From Eubacterium uniforme (GTDB taxonomy: Bacteria; Bacillota; Clostridia; Lachnospirales; Lachnospiraceae), in contig NZ_FUXZ01000003.1 in assembly GCF_900167115.1 (NCBI RefSeq), positions 62,001 through 126,000 of the forward strand: a DNA stretch of 64,000 bases. The letters are read 5' to 3'. Below are positions 1 through 9,880 of the stretch, piece after piece. Made by a program: the position numbers and the translations under genes. Under the pieces are notes generated by a model, which saw nothing but the letters and a program-made list of their open reading frames with translations, was not told where the DNA came from and did no database searches. Numbering within the stretch: position 1 is the first letter of the stretch; each line of letters starts with the position of its first letter.

Positions 1-84
1 TTTAGCTTTACATTCATAAAGTTTATCTTCTTTTGTATTAACGTAATAAAAACCTGCTATACCTTTTACTATTTTACCTTGCAT
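1..84 (-). CDS. rsgA: Ribosome small-subunit GTPase RsgA, N-terminal fragment (cut by window edge)
   Basis: Only the first 28 codons are inside the window. The ATG is at 84-82 and the peptide opens [15 protein letters not shown], followed by YECKAK. This matches the start of the N-terminal OB-fold of RsgA (YloQ/YjeQ), a circularly permuted GTPase that helps mature the 30S subunit. It lies 9 bp downstream of prkC, and prpC-prkC-rsgA is a standard Firmicutes order, which supports the call. The GTPase motifs lie outside the window, so identity rests on the N-terminus plus synteny. Confidence 0.82.
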   Translation of the reverse strand, partial: MQGKIVKGIAGFYYVNTKEDKLYECKAK

Positions 85-93
85 TACATTCCT

Positions 94-2166
94 TTAATGT
101 GGCCAGTTCCCCTGTTGTGGCCAATTACCCTGTGGCCATCCTTGGTTTTGCTGGTTCTGCTGATTCTGCTGATTCTGCTGATCCTGTTGATTTGGGTCAG
201 ATGGCTGTTCACCCTGATTTGGTGGTGTAGTCTGTTCACCCCAGTTCTGATCTGATGGTTGCTCGCCCCAATTCTGATCTGATGGCTGTTCACCCCAGTT
301 CTGATCTGACTGTGATTCCTGCTGTGTTTCAGTCTGTTCCTGTGTTTCAGTTTCAGTAGGAATTTCCTTCTTACCTAAACTAACAACAATATCAACTGAA
401 GATCCAAGTGGCTGCTGACTACCAGACTTAGCTAACTGAGCAATTACTCTGTCCTTTTTAACAGTATCACTATAAACTTCAATTACTTTACCAAGTTTTA
501 AACCTGCACCTGAAAGTTTTCCAGACACATCTTTCTGTTTTGCACCAACTAAGCTTGGTACTGTTGTAGTAGCCTTATATTCAGGTCCTCTACTACATGT
601 AATAGTTACTTCATCACCCTTTCTAACATCTACTCTTGTTGACTTACTCTGAGCGATTACTTTATTAACTTCTGATGGACTAAAATCATATTCAACCGTA
701 ACATTTAATTCTAATGCTTCAAGTTTCTGCATTGCAGTAGTAAGATCCTGTCCAACAACATCAATCATATCATGCACTTCAGGACCTTTACTTAATGTAA
801 TAACTACCTGTATGTGCTTTTCAACTACTGTATCAGCAAGTTCAGACTGCTTACATACTAAACCTTTTTCAATGGTTTCATCGAAATCATATTCATATGC
901 AACACCTAAGCCGTTTTCATTAAGTTTTTCCATGGCTTCATTTTCAGTCAGACCAATTACATTAGGTACATATGTATGCATATCATCTAAAGTTTCTTCT
1001 GTCTTAACTGTTACACTATTATTCATAGATGTATTAATACCAAAATTCTTCATTATCTTTGAAACTAAAACAATAAGGAATATAAGAATAATTATACCTA
1101 CTGCAATACTTCCAACTGCAATTATCTTATCAAACTTTGGATTAACTGCATCTATATCATCATTTTCATTTTCTAAAATCTGAGTCTTACTAAGTTCATC
1201 ATTAGTATCACCACTCTGGATTGTATCAATGTCATCATCTGTAAGTGCCGATGCTTTTTTAATTGTTGAAATTTCATCATCTGAAATAACAATCGTTGTA
1301 CCATCATTTCCTACTGTTGATAAAACAACAAAATCTTCGTCAGGCGTAACTAATGATCTCTTTAAATCTGCAATTAAAGAATTTATCTTTAAATATCTTC
1401 TATCTGCCTTCTTCTGTGTACATTTATATACAATCTTTTCAACACTAATTGGAATATCCGGAACCAATGCCTTAAGATTTGGAATATCATTTTGAATATG
1501 CTGAAGTGCTATAGTTACAGTACTATCCCCTTCAAATGGAACTCTTCCTGCAAGCATTTCAAAAAGTGTTATACCAAGTGAATAAATATCACTCTTTTCG
1601 TCAATATATCCACCTCTAGCCTGTTCAGGAGAAATATAATGAACTGAACCAACAGCATTTGAATTAATAGTATTTGTGTTAGCTGTTGTGGCTCTAGCGA
1701 TACCAAAGTCTGTAACCTTAACCTTACCTTCTTTTGAAATAATAATATTCTGCGGTTTAATATCTCTATGAATAATATGATTATTGTGAGCTGCTTCTAT
1801 ACCCTGTGCAACCTGAATGGCGATACTTACACTTTCCTTTATTGTAAGTCTACCCTTTCTTTCAATGTACTGCTTAAGAGTAATTCCTTCTATTAATTCC
1901 ATTACGATATAATAAAGACCATTATCTTCACCTACATCGTAAACATTAACAATATTAGGATGGGATAGTCCTGCTGCTGACTGTGCTTCATTTTTGAACT
2001 TTGCAACAAAACTCTTATCCTCACTATAATCTTGTTTTAAAACCTTAATGGCAACGAATCTATTAAGCTTATGGCATTTAGCTTTATATACATCCGCCAT
2101 ACCACCAGATCCAACTCTTTCTAAAATTTCATAGCGATCACTAATAAATGTTCCGCTTTTTAACAT
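94..2166 (-). CDS. prkC: PASTA-domain Ser/Thr protein kinase PrkC (Stk1)
   Basis: A 690-residue membrane kinase that senses peptidoglycan fragments and phosphorylates division, wall and translation proteins. The cytoplasmic kinase domain spans about 10-270: glycine loop GSGGMADV, catalytic Lys41 (VAIK), HRDIKPQN at 133-140, DFG at 153-155, and APE-like SPEQ. A single membrane span is at about 347-369. Three extracellular PASTA repeats follow, at about 399-462, 465-528 and 534-597. The tail (600-690) is an unusual Gln/Asn/Trp-rich extension containing a tandem SDQNWGEQP nonapeptide. The ATG follows an AAGGGA ribosome site and lies 12 bp after the partner phosphatase gene. Confidence 0.96.
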   Translation of the reverse strand: MLKSGTFISDRYEILERVGSGGMADVYKAKCHKLNRFVAIKVLKQDYSEDKSFVAKFKNEAQSAAGLSHPNIVNVYDVGEDNGLYYIVMELIEGITLKQYIERKGRLTIKESVSIAIQVAQGIEAAHNNHIIHRDIKPQNIIISKEGKVKVTDFGIARATTANTNTINSNAVGSVHYISPEQARGGYIDEKSDIYSLGITLFEMLAGRVPFEGDSTVTIALQHIQNDIPNLKALVPDIPISVEKIVYKCTQKKADRRYLKINSLIADLKRSLVTPDEDFVVLSTVGNDGTTIVISDDEISTIKKASALTDDDIDTIQSGDTNDELSKTQILENENDDIDAVNPKFDKIIAVGSIAVGIIILIFLIVLVSKIMKNFGINTSMNNSVTVKTEETLDDMHTYVPNVIGLTENEAMEKLNENGLGVAYEYDFDETIEKGLVCKQSELADTVVEKHIQVVITLSKGPEVHDMIDVVGQDLTTAMQKLEALELNVTVEYDFSPSEVNKVIAQSKSTRVDVRKGDEVTITCSRGPEYKATTTVPSLVGAKQKDVSGKLSGAGLKLGKVIEVYSDTVKKDRVIAQLAKSGSQQPLGSSVDIVVSLGKKEIPTETETQEQTETQQESQSDQNWGEQPSDQNWGEQPSDQNWGEQTTPPNQGEQPSDPNQQDQQNQQNQQNQQNQGWPQGNWPQQGNWPH
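232..312. repeat. 27-bp tandem repeat in the prkC 3' end
   Basis: Three head-to-tail 27-bp units start at 232, 259 and 286 and differ by a few bases. Each encodes one SDQNWGEQP nonapeptide of the extracellular PrkC tail. A degenerate (QQN)n stretch follows toward the C-terminus (about 130-185). The period is a multiple of three, so copy-number change keeps the reading frame. Confidence 0.85.
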
Positions 2167-2178
2167 ATCTTAATCCCT

Positions 2179-2904
2179 TTATTCCGGTCTTACAATTAAT
2201 ACCGAAATATTGTCCTTTCCGCCATTTTTATTGGCCTCGTCTACAAGCTTTTTAGTTGCTAATTCTAAGTCCTGATGGTTAAGAACAATATCCTTTATTG
2301 TTTCATCATCAACCATATTTGAAAGTCCATCAGTGCACATCAGTATTATATCTCCATGATGGTAGGATATCTCAAAGATATCAGATATAACATCCATCGA
2401 TGCACCAACAGCTCTTGTAATTATATTCTTCTTTTCATGAAGTCTTGCATTACTTCTTGAAATCTCTCCATTACTAACCATCTCTTCAACATAGGAGTGG
2501 TCTCTTGTTATCTGTTTGATTTTTTCCTTATTAATCAAATACAATCTGCTATCACCAATATTTGCTATAAATAATGATTTATCTATATATGAACATACAA
2601 CCAATGTTGTACCCATACCATCAAAATCTTCATTAGTGTTAGCAAGTTCTATAAGCTCTTCGTTCGCTTTAAGTATGGCATCATCAATAATAGAAATGGG
2701 ATTTCTTCCATTATTCTCTTTTATGTGGCTAACAAACTGAGTTACTGTATATCTAGAAGCAACATCACCTGCTTTATGTCCACCCATACCATCTGCAACA
2801 ATATATAAATTAGGGAGGTTTCCAACAGGCTTATCACTATAATATACATAGTCCTGATTCATTTGTCTTTTAGAACCGACGTCAGTTCTACCATATGATA
2901 TCAT
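2179..2904 (-). CDS. prpC: PP2C-family serine/threonine phosphatase PrpC (Stp)
   Basis: A 241-residue Mn/Mg-dependent PPM phosphatase that reverses PrkC phosphorylation. Metal-binding motifs are present: NQD near residue 16, DGMGGH at about 38-43, the GTT strand, GDSRLY, CTDGLS, and the C-terminal GGKDNIS with the last metal-binding Asp. There is no membrane segment. The ATG at 2904 follows AAAGGAGGG, and the start overlaps the rlmN stop as ATGA, so the two are translationally coupled. Adjacency to prkC is the usual kinase/phosphatase pairing. Confidence 0.95.
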   Translation of the reverse strand: MISYGRTDVGSKRQMNQDYVYYSDKPVGNLPNLYIVADGMGGHKAGDVASRYTVTQFVSHIKENNGRNPISIIDDAILKANEELIELANTNEDFDGMGTTLVVCSYIDKSLFIANIGDSRLYLINKEKIKQITRDHSYVEEMVSNGEISRSNARLHEKKNIITRAVGASMDVISDIFEISYHHGDIILMCTDGLSNMVDDETIKDIVLNHQDLELATKKLVDEANKNGGKDNISVLIVRPE

Positions 2905-3965
2905 CTGTTTTTCCCTCCTTTACTGTCAATATAACTCTTTCTAAGCTGTCCACAGGCACCATTTATATCCCTGCCCATTTCCCTTCTTATAGTAACATTT
3001 ATTCCATTTTTTTCAAGAACATTTTTAAACTTATGTACAAACTCCATATTTGTGCTCTTGAAATCTCTTTCCTTAATAGGATTAACTGGAATAAGATTAA
3101 CATGTGCATTTCGTCCATTTAAAAGTTTTGATAAACGATTCGCATCTTCCATTGTATCATTTTCATTTGCTACTAAGCAATATTCAAATGAAATTCTTCG
3201 TCCTGTCTGTTCAAAGAAGTAATCTGTCGCCTTTAATATTTCATCAATAGAATATTTATTAGCTATTGGCATAAGCGTCTTTCTTCTTTCATCCGTTGTT
3301 GAATGAAGCGAAATAGCTAATGTGATTTGCAGCTTACAATCTGCAAGTTTATATATATTAGGTACAATTCCGCATGTGGATAATGTAATATTTCTACCAC
3401 TTAGATTATACCCATTTTCATCTGTAATTAATTCTATGAATTTTAAAACATTATCATAATTATGAAGTGGTTCACCACTTCCCATTAATACAATGTTTGA
3501 AATTCGCTCACCTGTAATTCTAGTAATCTCATATATCTGTGATAACATTTCAGACGCAGTTAAGTTTCTTGTAAGGCCATCAAGTGTTGATGCACAAAAC
3601 TTACATCCCATCGCACAGCCAACCTGAGTAGATATGCATACGCTATTACCATGATGATATCTCATGAATACACTTTCAATAACATTTCCATCCATAAGTT
3701 CAAATAAAAACTTTTTAGTTCCATCTTCCTTAGATGTTAAAACATCAATGGCCTCAATGTTATTTATATATGTATTCTCTTTAAGAATCTCCCTTAGATT
3801 TTTAGAAAGATTGCTCATTTCATCATAAGTTTTTACTCTGTCTGAATGTAGCCATTTAAAAGTCTGCTTTGCTCTAAATGACTTTTCATTTATATTCAAA
3901 AAATATTCTTCAAGTTCACCATAAGTCATTGATAAAATATCAACCTTATTAATAGACTCACTCAT
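2901..3965 (-). CDS. rlmN: Dual-specificity RNA methyltransferase RlmN
   Basis: A 354-residue radical-SAM enzyme that methylates C2 of A2503 in 23S rRNA and A37 of some tRNAs. The radical-SAM cysteines are C117, C121 and C124 (CAMGCKFC). A GSGEPL glycine-rich SAM motif and the C-terminal resolving cysteine in ACGQLR are also visible. Length is normal for the family. It lies in the priA-prkC operon, 10 bp after rsmB, and ends inside the prpC start codon. Confidence 0.96.
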   Translation of the reverse strand: MSESINKVDILSMTYGELEEYFLNINEKSFRAKQTFKWLHSDRVKTYDEMSNLSKNLREILKENTYINNIEAIDVLTSKEDGTKKFLFELMDGNVIESVFMRYHHGNSVCISTQVGCAMGCKFCASTLDGLTRNLTASEMLSQIYEITRITGERISNIVLMGSGEPLHNYDNVLKFIELITDENGYNLSGRNITLSTCGIVPNIYKLADCKLQITLAISLHSTTDERRKTLMPIANKYSIDEILKATDYFFEQTGRRISFEYCLVANENDTMEDANRLSKLLNGRNAHVNLIPVNPIKERDFKSTNMEFVHKFKNVLEKNGINVTIRREMGRDINGACGQLRKSYIDSKGGKNR

Positions 3966-3975
3966 AATATCTCTC

Positions 3976-5298
3976 TTATCCTCTAATAAATCTAGCTATA
4001 AAGAAACCATCCATGTCAAACTCACCTGGTATAATTTCCAAATAACCTTTATCCGTATTTTCATTTTTCATATTCTCACTTAAATACGGATTTAAACTTG
4101 ATAACTTAAAATCATAATTATCCAATATATATTTTACCATTCCCATGTTTTCTTCTTCAGTAAGTGTACATGTACTATATACCAACGTACCGCCTTTTTT
4201 AACATATGGAATACTACTATCAACAATTTCTTTTTGTAATTTAGAAAGTTCTAATACATCTTCCTTTTTAATTCTATACTTAATGTCTGATTTATTATTT
4301 ATAACGCCAAGTCCAGAACATGGAACATCACATATTAAAACATCAGCTTTTCCAATTAATGATTTATCTGTATTTCTAGCATCAAAAACTTTTGATTGTA
4401 CATTTTTAACACCAGTTCTTTTAATATTCTCATTAATCAAGCTAACTTTACCTTCAGTTAAATCCCTAGCAAATACTGTACCTGTACCATTAAGCATTTC
4501 AGCGATATGTATAGCCTTTCCACCTGGAGCACTACACACATCAACAACAATGTCACCATTTTCAACTCCACTTACAAGTCCTGGAATCATAGAAGCTGTA
4601 TCCATTATTGTTATAAGTCCCATGGCATATACAGGATTCTTTGTTATATCACCAAATTTCTCAATATACACAGCGCTGTCAACATATGGATTATCATAAA
4701 CCTTAACTCCACTTGCTACAAGCATTGCTATTATTTCTGCCTTGCTGTGTTTTGATAAATTAAGTCTTGCATTAATATGTCTTTCATTAAATAAAGAGCT
4801 TAACACTTTATCTTTTTTATCACCATATAATTCTAATACTTCTTCAGGAATTGAATATTTGATAGAATCATCGGCTTCATTAATCTTTTTAAGAACGTCT
4901 TCCTTTTCTCTAACTATATTTCTTAAAACTCCATTAACGAAACCAGATAGAGGAGCAAATGATCTCTTTTTACAAATCTTTACCGCCTCATCAACAGCAC
5001 TTCTATCCGGAACCTGTTCCATGTATAAAATCTGATAAATACTCATTCTAAGAACATTTCTTATAACTTTCTTCATCTTATTTATACTTGTCTTTGAATA
5101 AAGAGAAATAACATAATCCAAAGTTATCTTTCTTTCAACAGTTCCTTCAACAAGTCTTAGAAAAAATGATCTATCAACATCTGATAATTCATTTTTATCC
5201 ATGTAGTTTCTTTCTACTATATGACTTTTTTCTTCGTCTTCTAAAATAGACACCAAAGCATTCACTGCTATGTTTCTAACATTAACTCGTGCTGTCAC
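3976..5298 (-). CDS. rsmB: 16S rRNA m5C967 methyltransferase RsmB
   Basis: A 440-residue enzyme with an N-terminal NusB-like RNA-binding domain (about 1-140) and a C-terminal Rossmann methyltransferase. SAM motif I is CSAPGGK at 255-261. DVPCSG carries Cys327 (release), and STCTLT carries the nucleophile Cys377. The start codon is GTG at 5298, and it shares one base with the TAG stop of the upstream peptidase gene (TAGTG). This overlap implies coupled translation. Confidence 0.95.
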   Translation of the reverse strand: MTARVNVRNIAVNALVSILEDEEKSHIVERNYMDKNELSDVDRSFFLRLVEGTVERKITLDYVISLYSKTSINKMKKVIRNVLRMSIYQILYMEQVPDRSAVDEAVKICKKRSFAPLSGFVNGVLRNIVREKEDVLKKINEADDSIKYSIPEEVLELYGDKKDKVLSSLFNERHINARLNLSKHSKAEIIAMLVASGVKVYDNPYVDSAVYIEKFGDITKNPVYAMGLITIMDTASMIPGLVSGVENGDIVVDVCSAPGGKAIHIAEMLNGTGTVFARDLTEGKVSLINENIKRTGVKNVQSKVFDARNTDKSLIGKADVLICDVPCSGLGVINNKSDIKYRIKKEDVLELSKLQKEIVDSSIPYVKKGGTLVYSTCTLTEEENMGMVKYILDNYDFKLSSLNPYLSENMKNENTDKGYLEIIPGEFDMDGFFIARFIRG

Positions 5299-6059
5299 TA
5301 ATCTCTCCTATTACTAAACAATAATAATAATCTAATGAACTGCAAAAGCGCTGTAGCTAATGCTGCAACATATGTCATTGCAGCTGCAGTAAGCACTTTT
5401 CTAGCCTGTTTTGTTTCCACCTCACCAAGAATACCTCTATCTCTAAGTGTTCTTAGAGCTCTGCTTGAAGCATCTATTTCTACAGGAAGTGTAACTAACT
5501 GAAATAATACAACTCCAAGAAATGCATATATACCAATATTTAAGAATAACTGACTTGAATTACCTCTAAATAATAAACCAAGTATAATAAATATATATGA
5601 TGCATATGTACCGATATTTGCTAAAGGTACGATTGTATTTCTAATCTTAATTGGAACATAACCAGTATGATGCTGAATAACATGACCAATTTCATGAGCA
5701 GCAACCCCAGCTGCTGCAACTGATGTGCTTGCATATGTTGAATCCGAAAGATTTACAACATTTGTCTGTGGATTATAATGATCTGTTAAATTACCAGGAA
5801 TATGATTTACCTGAACGTCATATATTCCATTAGCTCTTAATATTTCTTCAGCAACCTGTGCACCTGTTTTATTACTATTAGTTCTAACTTTATCATACTT
5901 TCTATATGTAGAACTTACCTTCGATGAACAAATGGTTGAAAAAACAAATCCAATCAATACTAAAATATAAGTCCAGTCGAAATGATAATATCCTCTCATT
6001 CCTCTGCTATAACTGCCATAATGATATGCTAAAAAATTCGCAATTGCTAATAAATTCAT
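5298..6059 (-). CDS. yugP: YugP-type zinc-dependent membrane metallopeptidase
   Basis: A 253-residue protein of the Zn_peptidase_2 (YugP) family. The metal motif HEIGH is at 122-126, with hydrophobic segments near 29-46, 143-165, 172-192 and a C-terminal span, so it is an integral membrane protease. The physiological substrate is not established. It sits between fmt and rsmB, as in many Clostridia. A 6-bp hairpin at 6069-6085 overlaps both the end of fmt and the 5' part of this gene's AAAGGAG ribosome site, which could damp its initiation (inference). Confidence 0.88.
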   Translation of the reverse strand: MNLLAIANFLAYHYGSYSRGMRGYYHFDWTYILVLIGFVFSTICSSKVSSTYRKYDKVRTNSNKTGAQVAEEILRANGIYDVQVNHIPGNLTDHYNPQTNVVNLSDSTYASTSVAAAGVAAHEIGHVIQHHTGYVPIKIRNTIVPLANIGTYASYIFIILGLLFRGNSSQLFLNIGIYAFLGVVLFQLVTLPVEIDASSRALRTLRDRGILGEVETKQARKVLTAAAMTYVAALATALLQFIRLLLLFSNRRD

Positions 6060-6076
6060 ATCTATCTCCTTTCGTT

Positions 6077-7045
6077 TTACGAAAGCTTATTAGGTATATC
6101 TTCTAAATTATATCCTAATAAGAAACTCGTTGTATCCATACGTTTTTTACCTTCTAACTGAAGTTCATAAATTGCTAAGTAATTATCCTTGCATTTTACA
6201 TATAATGCATTCTTTGTTTTACCTGCAACTTCAGATGGTTCATTGTTAAATCCTTCTTTTTTAACAAAACCATTAATATCATCTATTGATTCAACAACTT
6301 CTGATTTCCAGATTTTTAACATTTTCCCATTCATATGAGTATAAGCACTTGGCCAAGGGTTTAATCCTCTTACAAGTCTTTCTATCTCAACAGCGCTCAT
6401 ATTAAAATCTATCTCACCAGTCTGTTTTGATAACTTCTTAGCATATGTACTTTCTTCATCATTTTGCTTTACTCTCTCAATAGTACCTGCTTCAAACTTG
6501 TCCAATGTTTCAAGTAAAAGTGGTCCGCCCATAAATGATAACTTATCAAAAAGGCTTCCACCTGTTTCTTCCTTATCAAGTTCAAGTTTTCCAACTTCTA
6601 ATATATCACCTGTATCAAGTCCTTCATCCATGGCCATAATTGTAACACCTGTTTCCTTAAGTCCATCAATAACTGCCCACTGTATAGGAGCAGCTCCTCT
6701 GTACTTTGGTAGGATTGATGCATGAATATTAATACATCCATACTTTGGCATTTCAATTACTTCCTTTGGAAGAATCTGACCAAATGCTATTACAATAATA
6801 GCATCAGGATTAATTTCTCTTAATTCATTAATGAATTCTTCATTACCCCTAATTCGTTCTGGCTGACTAACCTTAATATTATGTGCTATAGCACATTCCT
6901 TAACAGGACTAAATGCTGGTTTCCCACTTCTTCCCTTTGGTCTGTCAGGCTGAGTAACTACTAATGCAATTTCATGCTTTGACTCTATTAATTTTTCTAG
7001 TGTTGGAACCGAAAAATCCGGTGTTCCCATAAATACTAATTTCAT
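6077..7045 (-). CDS. fmt: Methionyl-tRNA formyltransferase
   Basis: A 322-residue enzyme that transfers a formyl group from 10-formyl-THF to initiator Met-tRNA. The N-terminal Rossmann domain has the catalytic Asn106/His108 in NIHAS, the SILPKYRGAAPIQ folate loop, and the catalytic Asp in DTGDIL. The C-terminal tRNA-binding OB domain covers about 205-315. It precedes def on the chromosome, and the two enzymes add and remove the formyl group. FolD, encoded further upstream, supplies the folate pathway. Confidence 0.97.
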   Translation of the reverse strand: MKLVFMGTPDFSVPTLEKLIESKHEIALVVTQPDRPKGRSGKPAFSPVKECAIAHNIKVSQPERIRGNEEFINELREINPDAIIVIAFGQILPKEVIEMPKYGCINIHASILPKYRGAAPIQWAVIDGLKETGVTIMAMDEGLDTGDILEVGKLELDKEETGGSLFDKLSFMGGPLLLETLDKFEAGTIERVKQNDEESTYAKKLSKQTGEIDFNMSAVEIERLVRGLNPWPSAYTHMNGKMLKIWKSEVVESIDDINGFVKKEGFNNEPSEVAGKTKNALYVKCKDNYLAIYELQLEGKKRMDTTSFLLGYNLEDIPNKLS

Positions 7046-7080
7046 ATATACCTTACTTCTCCTTAGTACCAGAATGCTAC

Positions 7081-7599
7081 TTACTCTGCCTTAGTTTCTT
7101 CTTCATCTTCCAATTCTTCCTCTAAGAATATCTCATCGTTATTAAGAAGAGGTCCATCTAATTTATCAACATACATAACACCATCAAGATGATCAAGTTC
7201 ATGACATACAGCTCTTGCTAAAAGGCCTTCAGCTTCAGATTCAAACTGATTCATTTCTTCATCATAAGCTCTGAATACAACTCTTTGTGGTCTTATAACA
7301 TAAGCAGATTTTCCAGGTACGCTTAAGCAACCTTCATACTCTCTCTGCTCGCCTTCTCTTTCAATTATTTCTGGGTTAATTAAAACTATAGGACCATCAC
7401 CTATATCAATAACAACAACTCTTCTAAGAACACCTACCTGAGGTGCTGCAAGACCAACGCCCTGTGCATCATACATTGTATCAAACATGTCATCAATCAA
7501 ATCCCTTATTCTTGGAGTCATCTTTGTAACTTCTCTACATTTCTTTCTAAGTGATGCATCACCAGATTCTCCTAAAACTCTAATCGCTCTAAGCGCCAT
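7081..7599 (-). CDS. def: Peptide deformylase
   Basis: A 172-residue Fe/Zn hydrolase that removes N-formyl from nascent proteins. All three family motifs are intact: GVGLAAPQVG (47-56), EGCLS (89-93, metal ligand Cys91) and HELDH (133-137, metal ligands His133/His137, catalytic Glu134). The acidic C-terminal extension (EEELEDEEETKAE) is longer than in many homologues. The ATG follows GGAGGTTAGTT and lies 14 bp after priA. Confidence 0.97.
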   Translation of the reverse strand: MALRAIRVLGESGDASLRKKCREVTKMTPRIRDLIDDMFDTMYDAQGVGLAAPQVGVLRRVVVIDIGDGPIVLINPEIIEREGEQREYEGCLSVPGKSAYVIRPQRVVFRAYDEEMNQFESEAEGLLARAVCHELDHLDGVMYVDKLDGPLLNNDEIFLEEELEDEEETKAE

Positions 7600-7613
7600 A
7601 ACTAACCTCCATC

Positions 7614-9827
7614 TTAATAACCACTCATCGGTATTAAATCATATTGTATATTAATATTTTTTATGTCTTTATCTTCAACATACCTTTCTAAAATATCATT
7701 CATTTCAGAAAGATTATCTACATTTTCATCTTTTAAATAAATAAGACATCTATAATTATCATTTAACATCTTAATATTTGCCCATGTTGGTCCGAAAAGT
7801 TCAGAATCACCTTTTCTTCCATCTAGGTAATCAAAAATCAATTTTGCATTATTGAAAACCACATCTTCATCTTCCCCAGTAATTAGTATGACTGCCATAT
7901 TATAAATCGGAGGATATTTAAGTAGCTTTCTATACGCAATCTCCTGGTTATAAAACGCTTTATAATCCTGTTTTTTAGAAAGTGTAATACTATAATTATC
8001 AGGATCATAAGTTTGTATTACAACTTCACCTTTCTTACTTCCTCTTCCTGCTCTTCCTGCGGCCTGAGTAAGCAATTCAAAGGTAGTTTCACTTGCTCTA
8101 AAATCCTGCGCATATAACGAAAGATCCGCAGCTATAATTCCAACTAATGTAACATTTGCAAAATCATGCCCCTTAACAATCATTTGAGTACCAATTAATA
8201 TATCAGCCTCACCATTAGCAAATGCTGATAATATTTTTTCATAATCCCCTTTCTTTCTGGTTGTATCAAAATCCATTCGAAGGGTTTTAGCATTCGGGAA
8301 TAGTTTGTTTATTTCTCCCTCAACTCTCTGTGTTCCAGTACCAAAAGTTTTTATATACTTAGAACCACATTCAGGACATATCTTACTAGTAGCAGTTTCA
8401 TATCCACAATAGTGGCAAATCAACTTACCATTAGTATGATACTTAAGTGCCACATCACAGTGCGGACATTTATATACAAAACCACAACTTCTACATGATA
8501 CAAAAGATGCATATCCTCGTCTATTTATAAAAATCATGGTTTGTTCTTTCTTTGAAAGTCTATCTTCCATTAGCGAAAGAAGTTTTCTTGAAAACATAAG
8601 TTTATTACCACTTTTAAGTTCATCCCTCATATCCACAATTGAAACATCACTAAGTGTTGCTCCATTTGCTCTATTTGATAATTCATGAAGAACAAACTCT
8701 CCACCAAGTGCATGGTAATATGATTCAATTGAAGGTGTAGCAGATCCTAATACAACTTTAGCACCTTCAAGTTCTGCTCTCTTTATAGCAACATCTCTTG
8801 CATGATACTTTGGTACCTGCTCACTCTTATATGTTCTTTCATGTTCTTCATCAATAATTATCAACTTCAAATTCTTAAAAGGAGTAAATAATGCAGATCT
8901 TGGTCCAATAATAATCTTAACTTCTCCATTCTTTGCTCTTTCAAACTGATCATACTTTTCACCCTGTGAAAGTTTTGAATTAATAATTGAAACCAAATCA
9001 TTAAACTTTCTTCTAAAACGCATAACCGTTTGATATGTTAAAGCAATTTCAGGAATTAAGACTATAGCCTCTCCACCTTCTTTTATAACTCTATCAATAA
9101 GTTCAATATATACTTCAGTCTTTCCACTTCCTGTAACTCCATGTACCAGGTGAACTTTTCTTTCAGACTTATCAATTGCGTCAACAACCTGTCTTTGTTC
9201 ATCATTAAGTACAACATCATACTTACTAACATCACCTGAAACTGGATTTCTATATGAACTAATTACTATCTTTTCAACAACACCCATCTCAACTAACTTA
9301 TTGATGGTTTGTCTACCAATGTTTAACTTTTGTAAAACTATGTTCTGTGGTATTTCTTTTACATCAATTAATTCACGTAAAAACCTTGCTCTGGCTTTTG
9401 CATTCTTTCGTTCTGATTCGAAAATAAGCGCCTTTGCATCTTCTTCACTAATACTTAGTTTCAAAATGATACTTTCTATAGGCTTTGTTTTAGTTTTCAC
9501 TGGAAGAACACATCTAAGAGCCTGACTCATAGTTCCACCATATGTCTGTTTTATGAAAGCAGCAAGTTCTATTAATTTTGTCTGTGAATTATCACTTCCA
9601 ACATCAATCCTTAATATACTTTTGGTTTTATTAACATCAAACTCAGGTTTATCTGTAATATTAATTACATATCCTTTCGTTTCTTTATTACCTCTACCAA
9701 ATGGAACACTTACCACGCTTCCAATTTTAACAGTATCTAATAATTCATCAGGAATAATATATTGGAAAGTTCTATCTAATTTTTCATGTGTTATATCAAT
9801 TATGATATCAGCAAATCTTCTATCCAC
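7614..9827 (-). CDS. priA: Primosomal protein PriA (replication-restart helicase)
   Basis: A superfamily 2 3'-5' helicase of about 737 residues that reloads the replisome at stalled forks. An N-terminal DNA-binding domain is followed by Walker A GVTGSGKT, the DEEH box (IIDEEHERTYK), and a zinc module with four Cys pairs (CRSC, CPHC, CHYC, CPEC). The helicase C lobe includes GTQMIVKGHDF. A GTG at 9827 lies 7 nt after AGGAAGGA and is preferred. The in-frame TTG three codons earlier abuts the same ribosome site. It is the first gene of the operon running to rsgA. Confidence 0.95.
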   Translation of the reverse strand: MDRRFADIIIDITHEKLDRTFQYIIPDELLDTVKIGSVVSVPFGRGNKETKGYVINITDKPEFDVNKTKSILRIDVGSDNSQTKLIELAAFIKQTYGGTMSQALRCVLPVKTKTKPIESIILKLSISEEDAKALIFESERKNAKARARFLRELIDVKEIPQNIVLQKLNIGRQTINKLVEMGVVEKIVISSYRNPVSGDVSKYDVVLNDEQRQVVDAIDKSERKVHLVHGVTGSGKTEVYIELIDRVIKEGGEAIVLIPEIALTYQTVMRFRRKFNDLVSIINSKLSQGEKYDQFERAKNGEVKIIIGPRSALFTPFKNLKLIIIDEEHERTYKSEQVPKYHARDVAIKRAELEGAKVVLGSATPSIESYYHALGGEFVLHELSNRANGATLSDVSIVDMRDELKSGNKLMFSRKLLSLMEDRLSKKEQTMIFINRRGYASFVSCRSCGFVYKCPHCDVALKYHTNGKLICHYCGYETATSKICPECGSKYIKTFGTGTQRVEGEINKLFPNAKTLRMDFDTTRKKGDYEKILSAFANGEADILIGTQMIVKGHDFANVTLVGIIAADLSLYAQDFRASETTFELLTQAAGRAGRGSKKGEVVIQTYDPDNYSITLSKKQDYKAFYNQEIAYRKLLKYPPIYNMAVILITGEDEDVVFNNAKLIFDYLDGRKGDSELFGPTWANIKMLNDNYRCLIYLKDENVDNLSEMNDILERYVEDKDIKNINIQYDLIPMSGY

Positions 9828-9880
9828 ACTAAACAATCCTTCCTATTAATTCCATATTATTAATACAATTATTTAAATAA

